A stretch of 52,898 nt of DNA from JBCAWW01 sp039024315 (GTDB taxonomy: Bacteria > Bacteroidota > Bacteroidia > J057). Made by a program: the position numbers and the translations under genes. This document shows, piece after piece, positions 35,862 through 44,200 of this stretch. Position 1 is the first letter of the stretch, and each line of letters begins with the position of its first letter. The notes under the pieces are model-generated. The model saw only the letters and a program-made list of their open reading frames with translations, searched no databases and was not told the DNA's origin. The stretch lies in assembly GCA_039024315.1 (NCBI GenBank), contig JBCCQN010000030.1:1-52898 (forward strand), written 5' to 3'.

Positions 35862-35878
35862 TGTGTATAATTTACACA
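35862..35878. promoter_or_regulatory. Palindrome at the pncB start
   Basis: TGTGTA, 5 nt, TACACA: a perfect inverted repeat that would overlap the transcript start or ribosome site of pncB. NAD salvage genes are often repressed by NrtR- or NiaR-type regulators; which, if any, binds here is not known. Confidence 0.45.
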
Positions 35879-35926
35879 TATATACGGTGTCAGGAGGCTG
35901 ATCGTTCGGCGCAGCCGCAAAAAAAT

Positions 35927-36700
35927 CTAGATCTCTTTGTAAACCCCTAAACCAAAAAGGCTAAAATCATAGCGTACAGGGTCTTCAGGGCACATTTTTC
36001 GTAATTTTTCGGTCAGTTCTAAAGCTGCCTTCCAATCATTTTGCTTGCGACTAAGTAGGCCTAACTTACGTCCTACATTGCCGGTGTGTACATCTAAAGG
36101 CATAATCAAAAGAGCAGGATCGATAGTAGGCCAGATACCAAAATCAACGCCTCGTTTATCCCGCCTCACCATCCAGCGCAAATACATATTGATCCGCTTA
36201 GCCGATGAGCCTTTAGCGGGATTTGCCAAGTGCTTATGGGTGCGCTGAGGAAATCCGTCCCATGCAATTAAACGTGCTCGGGCAGAGAGTATGCCATTTT
36301 TGATATCCTCGTCCTCGGGCTTGATCCCTGCACAAAAAATTGTTTCCAGACTATCCCCAGCCTGATATACCCCCCGCAATGATTCCAAGAGAGCGAGGCA
36401 ATCAATCCCGTTGAAGGTGCGATGGACAAAGTTTTCGAGCCGGTGCCAATCTTGTTTATCTGCTTGCAACAAAAAGGTATGAGGCTGCATATCCATTGCC
36501 TCAATAATCCGCTTAGCACTCCTAATAATCAGGTCTCGCCTGCCCCACGCAATCAAGGCCGTAAGGAAGCCCGCTATCTCGATATCTTCCTTTTGGTTAA
36601 ACAAGTGAGGAATCTGTACAGGATCATCTGCCACAAAATGGGGACGATTATATTGTTCATACTTTTGATCAAGTAAGGCTTTGAGTTCGCTTGGCTTCAT
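35927..36700 (-). CDS. TIGR02757/DUF2400 family protein
   Basis: 257 residues. PSELKALLDQKYEQYNRPHF, AGFLTALIAWGRRDLII, MYLRWMVRRDKRGVDFGIW and PLDVHTGNVGRKLGLL are typical of TIGR02757, a widespread Bacteroidota family with a helix-hairpin-helix DNA-glycosylase-like fold but no proven activity. Its start overlaps the stop of the PrsW gene (ATGA), so the two are coupled. Confidence 0.88.
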   Translation of the reverse strand: MKPSELKALLDQKYEQYNRPHFVADDPVQIPHLFNQKEDIEIAGFLTALIAWGRRDLIIRSAKRIIEAMDMQPHTFLLQADKQDWHRLENFVHRTFNGIDCLALLESLRGVYQAGDSLETIFCAGIKPEDEDIKNGILSARARLIAWDGFPQRTHKHLANPAKGSSAKRINMYLRWMVRRDKRGVDFGIWPTIDPALLIMPLDVHTGNVGRKLGLLSRKQNDWKAALELTEKLRKMCPEDPVRYDFSLFGLGVYKEI

Positions 36701-37389
36701 GAGCTAAGGTCAGTGTGTCGATGGGGAGATTGCTCAGCGTGAATCCGAATCGCATAAGTCGCAACCGCAATCCCAATAAATAAGGAAGAAAAGGCGCCTA
36801 TGGTAGCACGGTAGTCTTCTAAGAAGAGTAAAAAATCATAGAGACCATGCAGCATAATGGCCACAAAAAGGCCTAGCAAACGATAAACTACGGTCTGCGT
36901 AGGTGTCTTGGCAAACTTTGCCTTTCCCACAAAGAAGCCCATCATCACCCCAAACATTGCATGGCCTGGAACCGCCGTCAACATACGTAATACCCCTATG
37001 GAAAACTCATTGCCCGCACTGCTCCCGACCACATACATGACATTTTCCACTGCCGCAAAACCTAAGGAAACTGCGACTCCATACATGATGCCATCGTAAG
37101 GTTCATCAAATTCTGGATGCGGGTAGTTGTAGATTCGCAGAACCAAGTACTTCATTAGTTCTTCGGTAAACGCCACTACGATAAAGGCATAGATGATTTT
37201 CTCAATAAGAGTATTGGCGTAAGCGGAGCTATGGGTGTACTCGCCCAGCATTTGTCCAATGAGCAGTACAGGTACCGCAGTGAGCGTGCCTAAAATAAAA
37301 GTGATAATCAAGTATTTGAGCGGCTCCCTTTCATATTTATCCATGAGATAGACATAGGTAAATAGGAAGGCGATGGGCGCAAGGGCCAA
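36697..37389 (-). CDS. PrsW-family intramembrane metalloprotease
   Basis: About 230 residues or slightly more, with seven to eight helices. Metal-site motifs are FTEELMKYLVLR (EExxK), FAAVENVMYV (ExxxY) and PGHAMFGVMMG. PrsW proteases cleave anti-sigma factors in Bacillus; the target here is unknown. There is no ATG in the frame before the family's N-terminal segment. The frame opens at a TTG (37389), while in-frame codons upstream (LDIELIELLA) fit the family too, so the true start may be a CTG between 37390 and 37445. Confidence 0.82.
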   Translation of the reverse strand: MALAPIAFLFTYVYLMDKYEREPLKYLIITFILGTLTAVPVLLIGQMLGEYTHSSAYANTLIEKIIYAFIVVAFTEELMKYLVLRIYNYPHPEFDEPYDGIMYGVAVSLGFAAVENVMYVVGSSAGNEFSIGVLRMLTAVPGHAMFGVMMGFFVGKAKFAKTPTQTVVYRLLGLFVAIMLHGLYDFLLFLEDYRATIGAFSSLFIGIAVATYAIRIHAEQSPHRHTDLSS

Positions 37390-37462
37390 AGCCAGCAGCT
37401 CAATTAATTCGATATCCAGTTGAGAAAGGTACTCCAGGGTTGCTCGTTTTGGTTTGCATCAA

Positions 37463-37915
37463 TTAGATAGTACTAAGATAGTAAACGAAATACTCATCGT
37501 TCTTGACATAGCCAAGTTTTTCGTAAAGAGATTGGGCTGTCAGATTATTCGCTCCCGTTTCTAGCTGCAAGCCTTTGGCCTTGGTTTGGACTGCCATTGT
37601 CTTAGCCCGATTCATCAAGGCTTCTCCCAATCCTTGACGACGAGCTTTTTGCGCGACAAAAAGATCATTTAAGATCCAGAGTCTTTGCATAGAAACCGAA
37701 GAAAAAGAAGGATACAGCTGTACAAAGCCTAGCCCATTGCCAGCGGAATCATAAGCCCAAAATATTTTGGACTCTTCTCTTTCTAGTCGGTCCTTAAGAT
37801 AGTCTGCTGCTGCGGTCAAGTCGGAGTTTTGCCCATAAAAGATGCGATAAGCGTCAAATAGAGGAGCTATATGGGGCACATCCTGAATATCTGCGGTTTT
37901 AATAGAAAATTGCAT
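37463..37915 (-). CDS. GNAT-family N-acetyltransferase
   Basis: 150 residues from the ATG at 37915 (MQFSIKTADIQDV). The frame extends to 37957, but that would run into the divergent gene. The acetyl-CoA loop RRQGLGEALMNRA and the C-terminal ANNLTAQSLYEKLGYVKNDE are standard GNAT features. The substrate cannot be told. Confidence 0.85.
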   Translation of the reverse strand: MQFSIKTADIQDVPHIAPLFDAYRIFYGQNSDLTAAADYLKDRLEREESKIFWAYDSAGNGLGFVQLYPSFSSVSMQRLWILNDLFVAQKARRQGLGEALMNRAKTMAVQTKAKGLQLETGANNLTAQSLYEKLGYVKNDEYFVYYLSTI

Positions 37916-37933
37916 GCTCAGAAAGGGAAATTG

Positions 37934-37941
37934 TATTTTTG
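37934..37941 (+). promoter_or_regulatory. Candidate -7 box of the threonine-dehydratase gene
   Basis: TATTTTTG matches TAnnTTTG. ATTG lies 21 nt upstream, slightly long. The ATG follows 6 nt later, so the transcript would have almost no leader. Confidence 0.4.
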
Positions 37942-37947
37942 AAAAAT

Positions 37948-38934
37948 ATGGAAGCAAATGTAGTTAAGATTCCTGAAGAAAAAGAGATTGCTCAGGCAGC
38001 GGCTTTTTTAAGCGATAAAGTCACACACACCCCTTGTATTCGCTGGGAAACTGATAAAAAACAGGAGTTATTGGGTCAAGAGACGCAGGTTTACGTAAAG
38101 CTGGAGTTGTTTCAGCCTGGGGGGAGTTTTAAACCACGAGGTGCCCTCATGAACATGCAGCAAATGGATCAGGCAGCACTCGACAAAGGGGTAACGGCAG
38201 TCAGTGCGGGCAATCATGCAATTGCGGTCGCTGTGGCAGCCAGATCCATGGGCACACATGCCAAAGTCGTTATGCCCAATAATGCGAATGCGTACAGAGT
38301 CAATACTTGCAAAAAATTAGGAGCTGAGGTGATATTAGTCGCCAACGTAAAAGCTGCTTTTGATATGGTAGAACATATCAGAGACACCGAAGGCCGAACT
38401 TTTATCCACCCTTTTGAAGGCAAGCAAACTATCTTGGGAACTGCCACGGTAGGTTATGAATTTGCCCAACAGGCTCCTGAGCTCGATGCGGTGATATTAC
38501 CAATTGGAGGCGGCGGTTTGGCAGCTGGTATGGCCGCTGCTTTTCATCGCCTACAGCCTGATTGCGAGTTAATTGGTGTGGAGCCTTTTGGGGCGGACAG
38601 TATGTTTAGGAGCTTAAATGCGGGTTCTCCCCAAAGCATAGAGCAAGTAGCGACCATAGCTGATAGTCTAGGAGCGCCCTTTGCCCTTCCCTACACTTTT
38701 GGGCTATGTCAGCAATTGCTATCGGAGGTAGTGAGGATTGAGGATGAGCTGCTGCGCGGAACGATGGAATTGATGTTTAGCGATATGAAACTTGCGCCGG
38801 AGCCCGCTTGTGCGGCTAGTTTAAGTGCTTTGCTAGGTCCTCTGCGAGAACGCTTAGCCGGTAAAAAAATAGGCGTAATTGCTTGTGGGTCTAATATTGA
38901 CCTAGATAGCTTTCATACTTACTTAAGATTGTGA
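37948..38934 (+). CDS. Threonine/serine dehydratase-like PLP enzyme
   Basis: 328 residues from the ATG at 37948; a TTG at 37939 adds three. PLP lysine in PGGSFKPRGA, AGNHAIAVA (asparagine loop), GGGGLAAGMA (phosphate cradle) and ACGSNID near the end place it in the IlvA-short/serine racemase group. It makes 2-oxobutanoate or pyruvate plus ammonia. There is no C-terminal ACT-like regulatory domain, so it is probably catabolic or a racemase. Confidence 0.87.
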   Translation: MEANVVKIPEEKEIAQAAAFLSDKVTHTPCIRWETDKKQELLGQETQVYVKLELFQPGGSFKPRGALMNMQQMDQAALDKGVTAVSAGNHAIAVAVAARSMGTHAKVVMPNNANAYRVNTCKKLGAEVILVANVKAAFDMVEHIRDTEGRTFIHPFEGKQTILGTATVGYEFAQQAPELDAVILPIGGGGLAAGMAAAFHRLQPDCELIGVEPFGADSMFRSLNAGSPQSIEQVATIADSLGAPFALPYTFGLCQQLLSEVVRIEDELLRGTMELMFSDMKLAPEPACAASLSALLGPLRERLAGKKIGVIACGSNIDLDSFHTYLRL

Positions 38935-38935
38935 C

Positions 38936-38966
38936 AAAAAAATCCCCGGGCTACTACCTCCGGGGA
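38936..38966 (-). terminator. Terminator of the mini tRNA-like RNA
   Basis: On the minus strand TCCCCGG pairs with CCGGGGA around a 10-nt loop (38943-38966), followed by seven T (38936-38942). It also lies at the 3' end of the convergent dehydratase gene. Confidence 0.8.
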
Positions 38967-38969
38967 CCA

Positions 38970-39000
38970 AATTAAAAAGGACTACTACTACTCGCGAGCT
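38970..39000 (-). repeat. Shared 3' trailer, copy 1
   Basis: About 30 nt (sense AGCTCGCGAGTAGTAGTAGT followed by CCTTTTTAAT) is identical to the stretch after the second tRNA-like gene (39191-39220). It contains the self-complementary CTCGCGAG and a triple AGT/TAG repeat. Identity over an untranslated trailer suggests a recent duplication or a function of its own. Confidence 0.65.
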
Positions 39001-39053
39001 GCGGGGAAGGAGTCGAACCTTCTCAAATGATGCTTGAACCAGTTTACTCCGCA
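39000..39053 (-). ncRNA. 54-nt mini tRNA-like RNA
   Basis: The 3' half is a complete T arm (GAAGG, TTCGACT, CCTTC) plus acceptor strand CCCGCA. It pairs with 5' TGCGG, with a bulged A, and an extra C-G pair lies outside. Between them only 25 nt remain instead of about 50. They include CTGGTT, reminiscent of a D loop, and a 5-bp stem UUCAA/UUGAG with a 7-nt loop GCAUCAU. That is too short for both a D arm and an anticodon arm. It may be a decayed tRNA gene or a tRNA-mimic RNA. It is followed by the shared trailer and a terminator. Confidence 0.5.
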
Positions 39054-39154
39054 GTATCAAATCCGTTTGTCTAACGAATTCATATATACATACGCCTTTT
39101 GCTAGCAAAAGGTTTAACAAAAATTAAAAAAAACTAAAAAAATATTAGTTGGGT

Positions 39155-39188
39155 AAAAAAGAAATCCCCAGACTGCTGCATCTGGGGA
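39155..39188 (-). terminator. Terminator of the long-arm tRNA-like RNA
   Basis: TCCCCAGA and TCTGGGGA pair (8 bp, 8-nt loop) and are followed on the minus strand by TTTC and six T. The stem sequence differs from the terminator at 38936 by matched (compensated) changes. Confidence 0.8.
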
Positions 39189-39220
39189 CCGATTAAAAAG
39201 GACTACTACTACTCGCGAGC

Positions 39221-39344
39221 TGTAGGGGAAGGATTCGAACCTTCAAAAGGTGGTTAGGCCCCCCCCGACAAAAACGGGGGGGCTTTATCCCTAACCCTCG
39301 CCCCCGAGACAAAGGGGTATGGCTACCAATTTCATCACCCTACA
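39221..39344 (-). tRNA. Atypical class II tRNA-like gene with a ~57-nt variable arm (anticodon reads GUC)
   Basis: A perfect 7-bp acceptor (TGTAGGG/CCCTACA), a D arm close to tRNA-Leu (TGATGAAATTGGTAG), an anticodon stem CCCCT/GGGGG with loop UUGUCUC, and a canonical T arm (GAAGG TTCGAAT CCTTC). The loop puts GUC (Asp) at positions 34-36, but the body is class II and U37 is unusual. The variable region is about 57 nt: GGTTAG/CTAACC encloses a G/C-only hairpin of 7-8 bp. No CCA is encoded. It could be a functional odd tRNA, a decayed one, or a tRNA mimic. Confidence 0.5.
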
Positions 39345-39398
39345 GTTTTAAAGAGCTAAGCGATCTAATTATATATCTCTTTCGATCAGCTTACATTA

Positions 39399-39430
39399 CA
39401 AACATAGAGACCTTTTGAAACATTTGCAAA
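39399..39430 (-). promoter_or_regulatory. Promoter of the tRNA-like gene
   Basis: Minus-strand -7 box TATGTTTG (39399-39406) and -33 box TTTG (39427-39430) spaced 20 nt, both perfect. The transcript would start near 39393, leaving about 50 nt of leader. The box and the bases after it resemble those of small RNA copy C. Confidence 0.75.
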
Positions 39431-39514
39431 TATTTATGCAATTTTTTTAAAAATTTATTTCAATGTTATCTAATATTAACCAAATCTTAAATAAACATAT
39501 CTTTTTGGCTATAA

Positions 39515-40351
39515 CTAGTCTTCGGAGGGGCTTGTCTCTTCAGGTGGGCTTGCCTTCATATCGTGGATTTGGGAGAGCAATTGATCCACCTTGGCATGGA
39601 GACTACGGACATCTGACTCTAATTGGTCATTATTGTCGCGTACCATTTCTTCTACAAAGATAGCATTGACAATAGACAAGCCAAACAATCCACCGGTCCC
39701 AACGATCAAAATAAAGTACAATTTGATAAAAAAGGCCTCCGAGGTGTCAAGTCTTGCATGCCGTATTATGCGCTCAGGTACTTCGTACCAACCTTCAATC
39801 GTAAAAACCTTAAAGATGCTGTAAAAACTAGCAATGGGATTGCCAAATAAATCAGGCGCAAAATCCTTAAATAAGCGGCAACTAATGAGCGATACGATAA
39901 AGCCAAATACCATGAAGGCTACGATCACAAAGACTGAGGCTTTAAAAGCACGCCTGATGCCCGCAACCAATTCATCAAGATTGGGGATGAAACGAAAAAA
40001 TTTAACAAAGCGGGCTACTCTGATCACCCGAAAGACAAAAACGAAGGCGAGTCGATCATCCGGCACATCAGAGTAGAACAAAAGAAATATGGAAGGGATG
40101 CTAAATAATACGATAAAGAAATCGAAACGATTCCAGGCTTGGGAGATATATTCTTGCCATCCTTGGATCCGAATCTTCAAAATCGCCTCTACCAAAAAGT
40201 AAAGCATGAAAAAAGTATCGATCAGCTCCAATTCAAAAATATAGGGCGCAGCCTCTTCAAAGGACAGAAAAAACAGAAGTACCGCATTGAGGAGGATCAC
40301 CACCGCTACAGGCTGATCGTCAGTAAAAAATCGGATGAGAGTATTTCTCAT
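39515..40351 (-). CDS. BacNav-like voltage-gated ion channel
   Basis: 278 residues with six helices. S4 carries RVIRVARFVKFFRF with regularly spaced Arg/Lys. The pore filter reads FTIEGWYEV where NaChBac-type channels have TLESW. After S6 comes a C-terminal coiled coil (QLESDVRSLHAKVDQLLSQIH) that would tetramerise the channel. It acts in the inner membrane. The Glu that sets Na selectivity is present, but the following Ser is Gly, so selectivity is uncertain. It lies 17 nt after yidD on the same strand. Confidence 0.87.
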   Translation of the reverse strand: MRNTLIRFFTDDQPVAVVILLNAVLLFFLSFEEAAPYIFELELIDTFFMLYFLVEAILKIRIQGWQEYISQAWNRFDFFIVLFSIPSIFLLFYSDVPDDRLAFVFVFRVIRVARFVKFFRFIPNLDELVAGIRRAFKASVFVIVAFMVFGFIVSLISCRLFKDFAPDLFGNPIASFYSIFKVFTIEGWYEVPERIIRHARLDTSEAFFIKLYFILIVGTGGLFGLSIVNAIFVEEMVRDNNDQLESDVRSLHAKVDQLLSQIHDMKASPPEETSPSED

Positions 40352-40368
40352 TGCTTTTCAGTTGTGCA

Positions 40369-40653
40369 TTATTTTGCAGCTGTGCTTTCTTTATCGCACT
40401 TGCATTCTGGCTCTGGGACCGGATCGTAACCATGTCCACCCCAAGGGTGGCATTTACTGATCCTCTTGATTGCCAACCAACCTCCTCGAAAAGGACCATG
40501 TTTTTGGATAGCTACTATCGCATATTGGGAGCAAGTAGGCGTATAGCGACAGCTTGCTGGCGTCAAAGGCGAGATACCATATTGATAGATCCTTACGAGT
40601 AATAAAAAAATGGCACTCAAAGGCTTCACTATGAGAAACTGAAAAATTTGCAT
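40369..40653 (-). CDS. yidD: Membrane protein insertion efficiency factor YidD
   Basis: 94 residues, with the diagnostic YQYGISPLTPASCRYTPTCS and SKCHPWGGHGYDPVP. YidD is a small membrane-associated protein that aids YidC-dependent insertion. It is usually encoded by rpmH/rnpA/yidC; here it stands apart, as is common in Bacteroidota. The Cys-rich tail (CKCDKES) is a minor addition. Confidence 0.95.
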   Translation of the reverse strand: MQIFQFLIVKPLSAIFLLLVRIYQYGISPLTPASCRYTPTCSQYAIVAIQKHGPFRGGWLAIKRISKCHPWGGHGYDPVPEPECKCDKESTAAK

Positions 40654-40722
40654 GCCTTTGATACGATTTCGCGAGGCTTAAGTTAGCACAACAAATTAAT
40701 GAGATTTTTGGATAAAATGGAG

Positions 40723-40759
40723 AAAAGGCAGAACAAGAAGAATCCTGATCTGCCTTTTT
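40723..40759. terminator. Bidirectional terminator
   Basis: AAAAGGCAG and CTGCCTTTT form a 9-bp stem with an 18-nt loop. A-rich and T-rich flanks let it work for the minus-strand lipoprotein gene at 40828-41199. Confidence 0.7.
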
Positions 40760-40786
40760 GACTTTATAGTATTATTGCAATGAGAG

Positions 40787-40803
40787 AAGCGTTCCGCGAA
40801 GCG
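40787..40803. repeat. REP-like motif, intergenic copy
   Basis: AAGCGTTCCGCGAAGCG, identical to the copy inside the symporter gene at 8258. It lies 25 nt after the end of the small lipoprotein gene. Confidence 0.7.
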
Positions 40804-40827
40804 TGAAGCCAAACTCGAATCAAGCTA

Positions 40828-41199
40828 TCACTGACGAGTGGCTTTGATCGTAAATGAATCATAGCCCATACTTACCTCTCCGTCCATCATGTCGCCATTA
40901 AACATCCCTTCGAGATTTAAAGAATAGCCTTGATAAGATAAATTCGCGGTCAATTTATTATCCACCAACTTGACATCTTCCAATTCAAGGGTACCCTCTT
41001 CGGTACGTAATTCACCTTTGTAGTCATCGCCCGATTGGGTGATCACCATTACGCCAGCAACTTCACCAGCCGGAGTCCCGGTAACGGTAAAATCCCAATT
41101 ACCCACGGCAGACCAGGCCACCGTCTTGCTACCTTTACAAGCAGTACCCACCAAAAGCAGCGTAAAACACATCAGAAGGAGTCGTTGAGTAGTTTTCAT
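40828..41199 (-). CDS. Small lipocalin-like lipoprotein
   Basis: 123 residues: lipobox VGTAC (Cys21), then a compact beta-strand-rich body (GNWDFTVTGTPAGEVAGVM, DDYKGELRTEEGTLELEDV) of the kind found in small lipocalin-like Bacteroidota proteins. It follows the large ThuA/dehydrogenase gene by 36 nt on the same strand and is probably cotranscribed with it. Similar proteins are often found beside glucose/sorbosone dehydrogenases, but a function is not established. Confidence 0.72.
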   Translation of the reverse strand: MKTTQRLLLMCFTLLLVGTACKGSKTVAWSAVGNWDFTVTGTPAGEVAGVMVITQSGDDYKGELRTEEGTLELEDVKLVDNKLTANLSYQGYSLNLEGMFNGDMMDGEVSMGYDSFTIKATRQ

Positions 41200-41235
41200 A
41201 TTAAGGGGTTTAGTAGTGAAGTTTGTGATATTTGA

Positions 41236-44200
41236 TTAAAGATTGGGACCAAATTTAAATTGCATCCAATCCAAGGCGTAGAGTGGGTTTTCACCCGCAT
41301 CTCCCTCAAAAGATTTAAAGACCATATACAGATCATGAATCCCGTCTGTATCCACTTTAAAGTTAGTAGCTTCGGCCTCTAAGCTCATGCTTAGCTTAGC
41401 TTTGACATCCAATTTGGCCAATACTTCCCCATCCAAGCTGTCTAGCCGGAACTCTAGTATGCCCCCATCCATGATGGGTTTAAAGGCGAGAGCCATAATG
41501 CTAATCTCTTCAATATTGGTGAGGTCAAACTGGTCAAAAACGATATGATTGCCGGCCGCTCCAATCACGATGGTAAAGGCCTCTTCGATGCCTGGGGCCA
41601 TATCAGGAGTAACATCAAAATTTTGCACCTTGGGACTCTTTTGATCAAAGCTTTCGACTTGCACCAAAGGGTTGCGCAAGGTCTTTACCTCTCTCGCAGT
41701 CAAACTAGTCGCTCCGCTAGCTCCTTGATCGTCATAGCTTGCGGTCATCACATAGGTGCCTTCGGTGCCTTTGCCAATGTGTTCCGTAAAACGGAAAGGT
41801 CCTTGCACAGGCAAACGGCCAATATCAGCGCCTGCTTCATCGAGAGACAAAATATAGCGTACCATTTTTTCTGCTTCGCCAGTAGAGAGTTGAGGGTGAG
41901 CAGACATCATAGCATCTCCCCATGAACCGTTTCCGCCATTGATGATTTTGCCGGCGAGCTTACCGACCACAGGATCATTCATTTCATACTTAGCGGCAAT
42001 GGCTTCATAAGACGGTCCCACAGATTTTTCGGCGAGTTGGTGGCAGGCCCGACAATCAGAATTAGCAACCAATTGCTGCCCAACAAAGAAGGCCGAGGCT
42101 TCAGCCATGGCTTCATGCCCTTGAGCGATATTGGTCATATCAAAACCTCGTTCCAGGAAATCAATCGTAACCGCTACTGCCTGAGGGTCAATGCCAGCAC
42201 CAAGACGACCATCCTCCGCATCTTCGACCATGACTTCATAATTGATAGTTTGGTTATCATTGTAAAAGGTCTGGTTGCCACTCATCTTCCAGCCAATGCT
42301 AGGTCTTTCGTTACCGGCAAAGATTTGTACCTCCCGCTGATCAGACTTACCATCGGGGTCCGTAACACTCAATTGTACCGTATAAGCACCTGCTTTATCA
42401 AAGGTGAAGCTAGGCTGAATCTCGGAGGAAGTCTGATCGCCCAGTGTCCAAACATAAGAGAGACTATCCCCATCAAAGTCCTTGGAGGCACTAGCATCAA
42501 ACTGCACGGTCAAAGGCGTGGCCCCTACCCTTTTGTCCGCTGCGATTTGGGCGACCGGTTTGCGGTTTCCGGCGATATACTCAAGGTGGACGAGACGAGC
42601 ATCTTCATTTTCAGCAAACCAATTTGAGCCATATTCAAGCAGATACATATCTCCATCTGGACCCATCACGATATCGACAATGTTGTTGAAGCTCATGCTC
42701 GGTAAAAAGCGCTCCATCCGCAACAAATCTCCCTTTTCATCCATGGTAATGGCCATAATCCAGCCCCGCATCCAGTCGTAAGCAAAGAATTTACCGTCGT
42801 AATACTCAGGGAATTTCTTGTCTGAGGCAGGGAAATCGGCATGATAAAAGACCGGACCAGCCATGGCGTTCCGACTGCCTTCGCCTAGGTCCGGAAATTC
42901 GGGAGATTGACCGTAGGGATACCAAATAAAGGCTGGCTGAGCGGGCGGGAGTTCCTGCGAACCCGTATTGTTAGGGGAGTTATTGATCGGTTTGAGTGGA
43001 TCAAAGGCAGCCAAACTAACAGAGTCTTTGTAGTCATATTCTTTGTAAGGCTTATTGTCACCAATAAAGTAGGGCCAGCCAAAGTTACCGGCGGCGCGTG
43101 CTTGGTTGACTTCATCATGTCCGGCCGGGCCGAACGCTTCGTCTGGGTCGCCAGCGTCTGGCCCCACGTCTCCCCAGTATAAATATCCGGTACGCTGATC
43201 AATGGAAATACGATATGGATTGCGACAACCCATGACATAAATTTCGGGCCTACCTTGTTTGGGATCATCAAATAGATTGCCGTCAGGAATGGTATAGGTC
43301 CCGTCATTTTCAGGATGAATACGCAAGATTTTACCTCTGAGGTCTTGGGTGTTTCCAGAGGATTTTTGCGCATCCCAAGGAGAGCGCGTAGGATCAGATT
43401 CATCTATTGGGGCGTAGCCAGTAGCTCTGGGACTAGTATTATCACCTAGTGAGAGGAAAAGATTACCGTCAGGGCCAAACTCTATTGATCCGGCAGAATG
43501 GCAACATTGTTCACGTTGTACATCCACTTTGAGCATGACAATTTCAGAGTCTAGATCTAGTTCCCCATCTTTGTAACTAAAGCGCGAAAGATGCTGTATA
43601 GGCTCATCCCCTGGAGGCGAGTAATAAAGGTATAGCCAATGGTTGCTTTCGTAATCTGGATCGAGCGCCATGCCCAATAGACCGTCTTCTAGGCCATCAA
43701 AGACCTCGAGCTCAGCGACAATCACAATACTATCAATCGCTTGGTCGTACCGCTTGACTCTACCATGGCGCTCAATAAATAGGATATCACGATTGGGCAA
43801 AATCTCTAGTTCCATCGGCTCGTAGAGAACTTCTGTTAAAATGGTTTTACTAAAGCGATTTTCCTCGGGAGTTACCGTGGCTTTGTTGTAATCAACAGGC
43901 ACTCCTTCGCCAGCAGCATAACTAATGCCCCCCCAAAGTAATTTTTGAAAATCGGCTTCATCATAGGTCTCCTCGGTATGTCCTAAGCCGATATAGTAGC
44001 TACGTCCACCGTCAAAATCTTTATACCAAACCATAGGATGTTGTTCTTCACCATGGTTTCCCCCTTCATAAGAGGTTTCGTCAATTTCGACCAAGACTTC
44101 ATTGTCAGGGTTAATATTCTTGAAGTTGTACCACTCATCTTCTCGGGTCCAAGTCTCCGCTAAGTGAGCAACGGATTCGTGAGTAGGATCAAGTAGTTTG

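Noticed and set aside
39221..39344. tmRNA or selenocysteine tRNA
   Set aside because: There is no tag reading frame or pseudoknot region for tmRNA, and the anticodon is GUC, not UCA, with an ordinary 7+5 acceptor/T arm rather than the selenocysteine form.
41545..42781. Long plus-strand frames opposite the ThuA/dehydrogenase gene
   Set aside because: They are antisense shadows of a protein with clear domains; they have no motifs or start context of their own.
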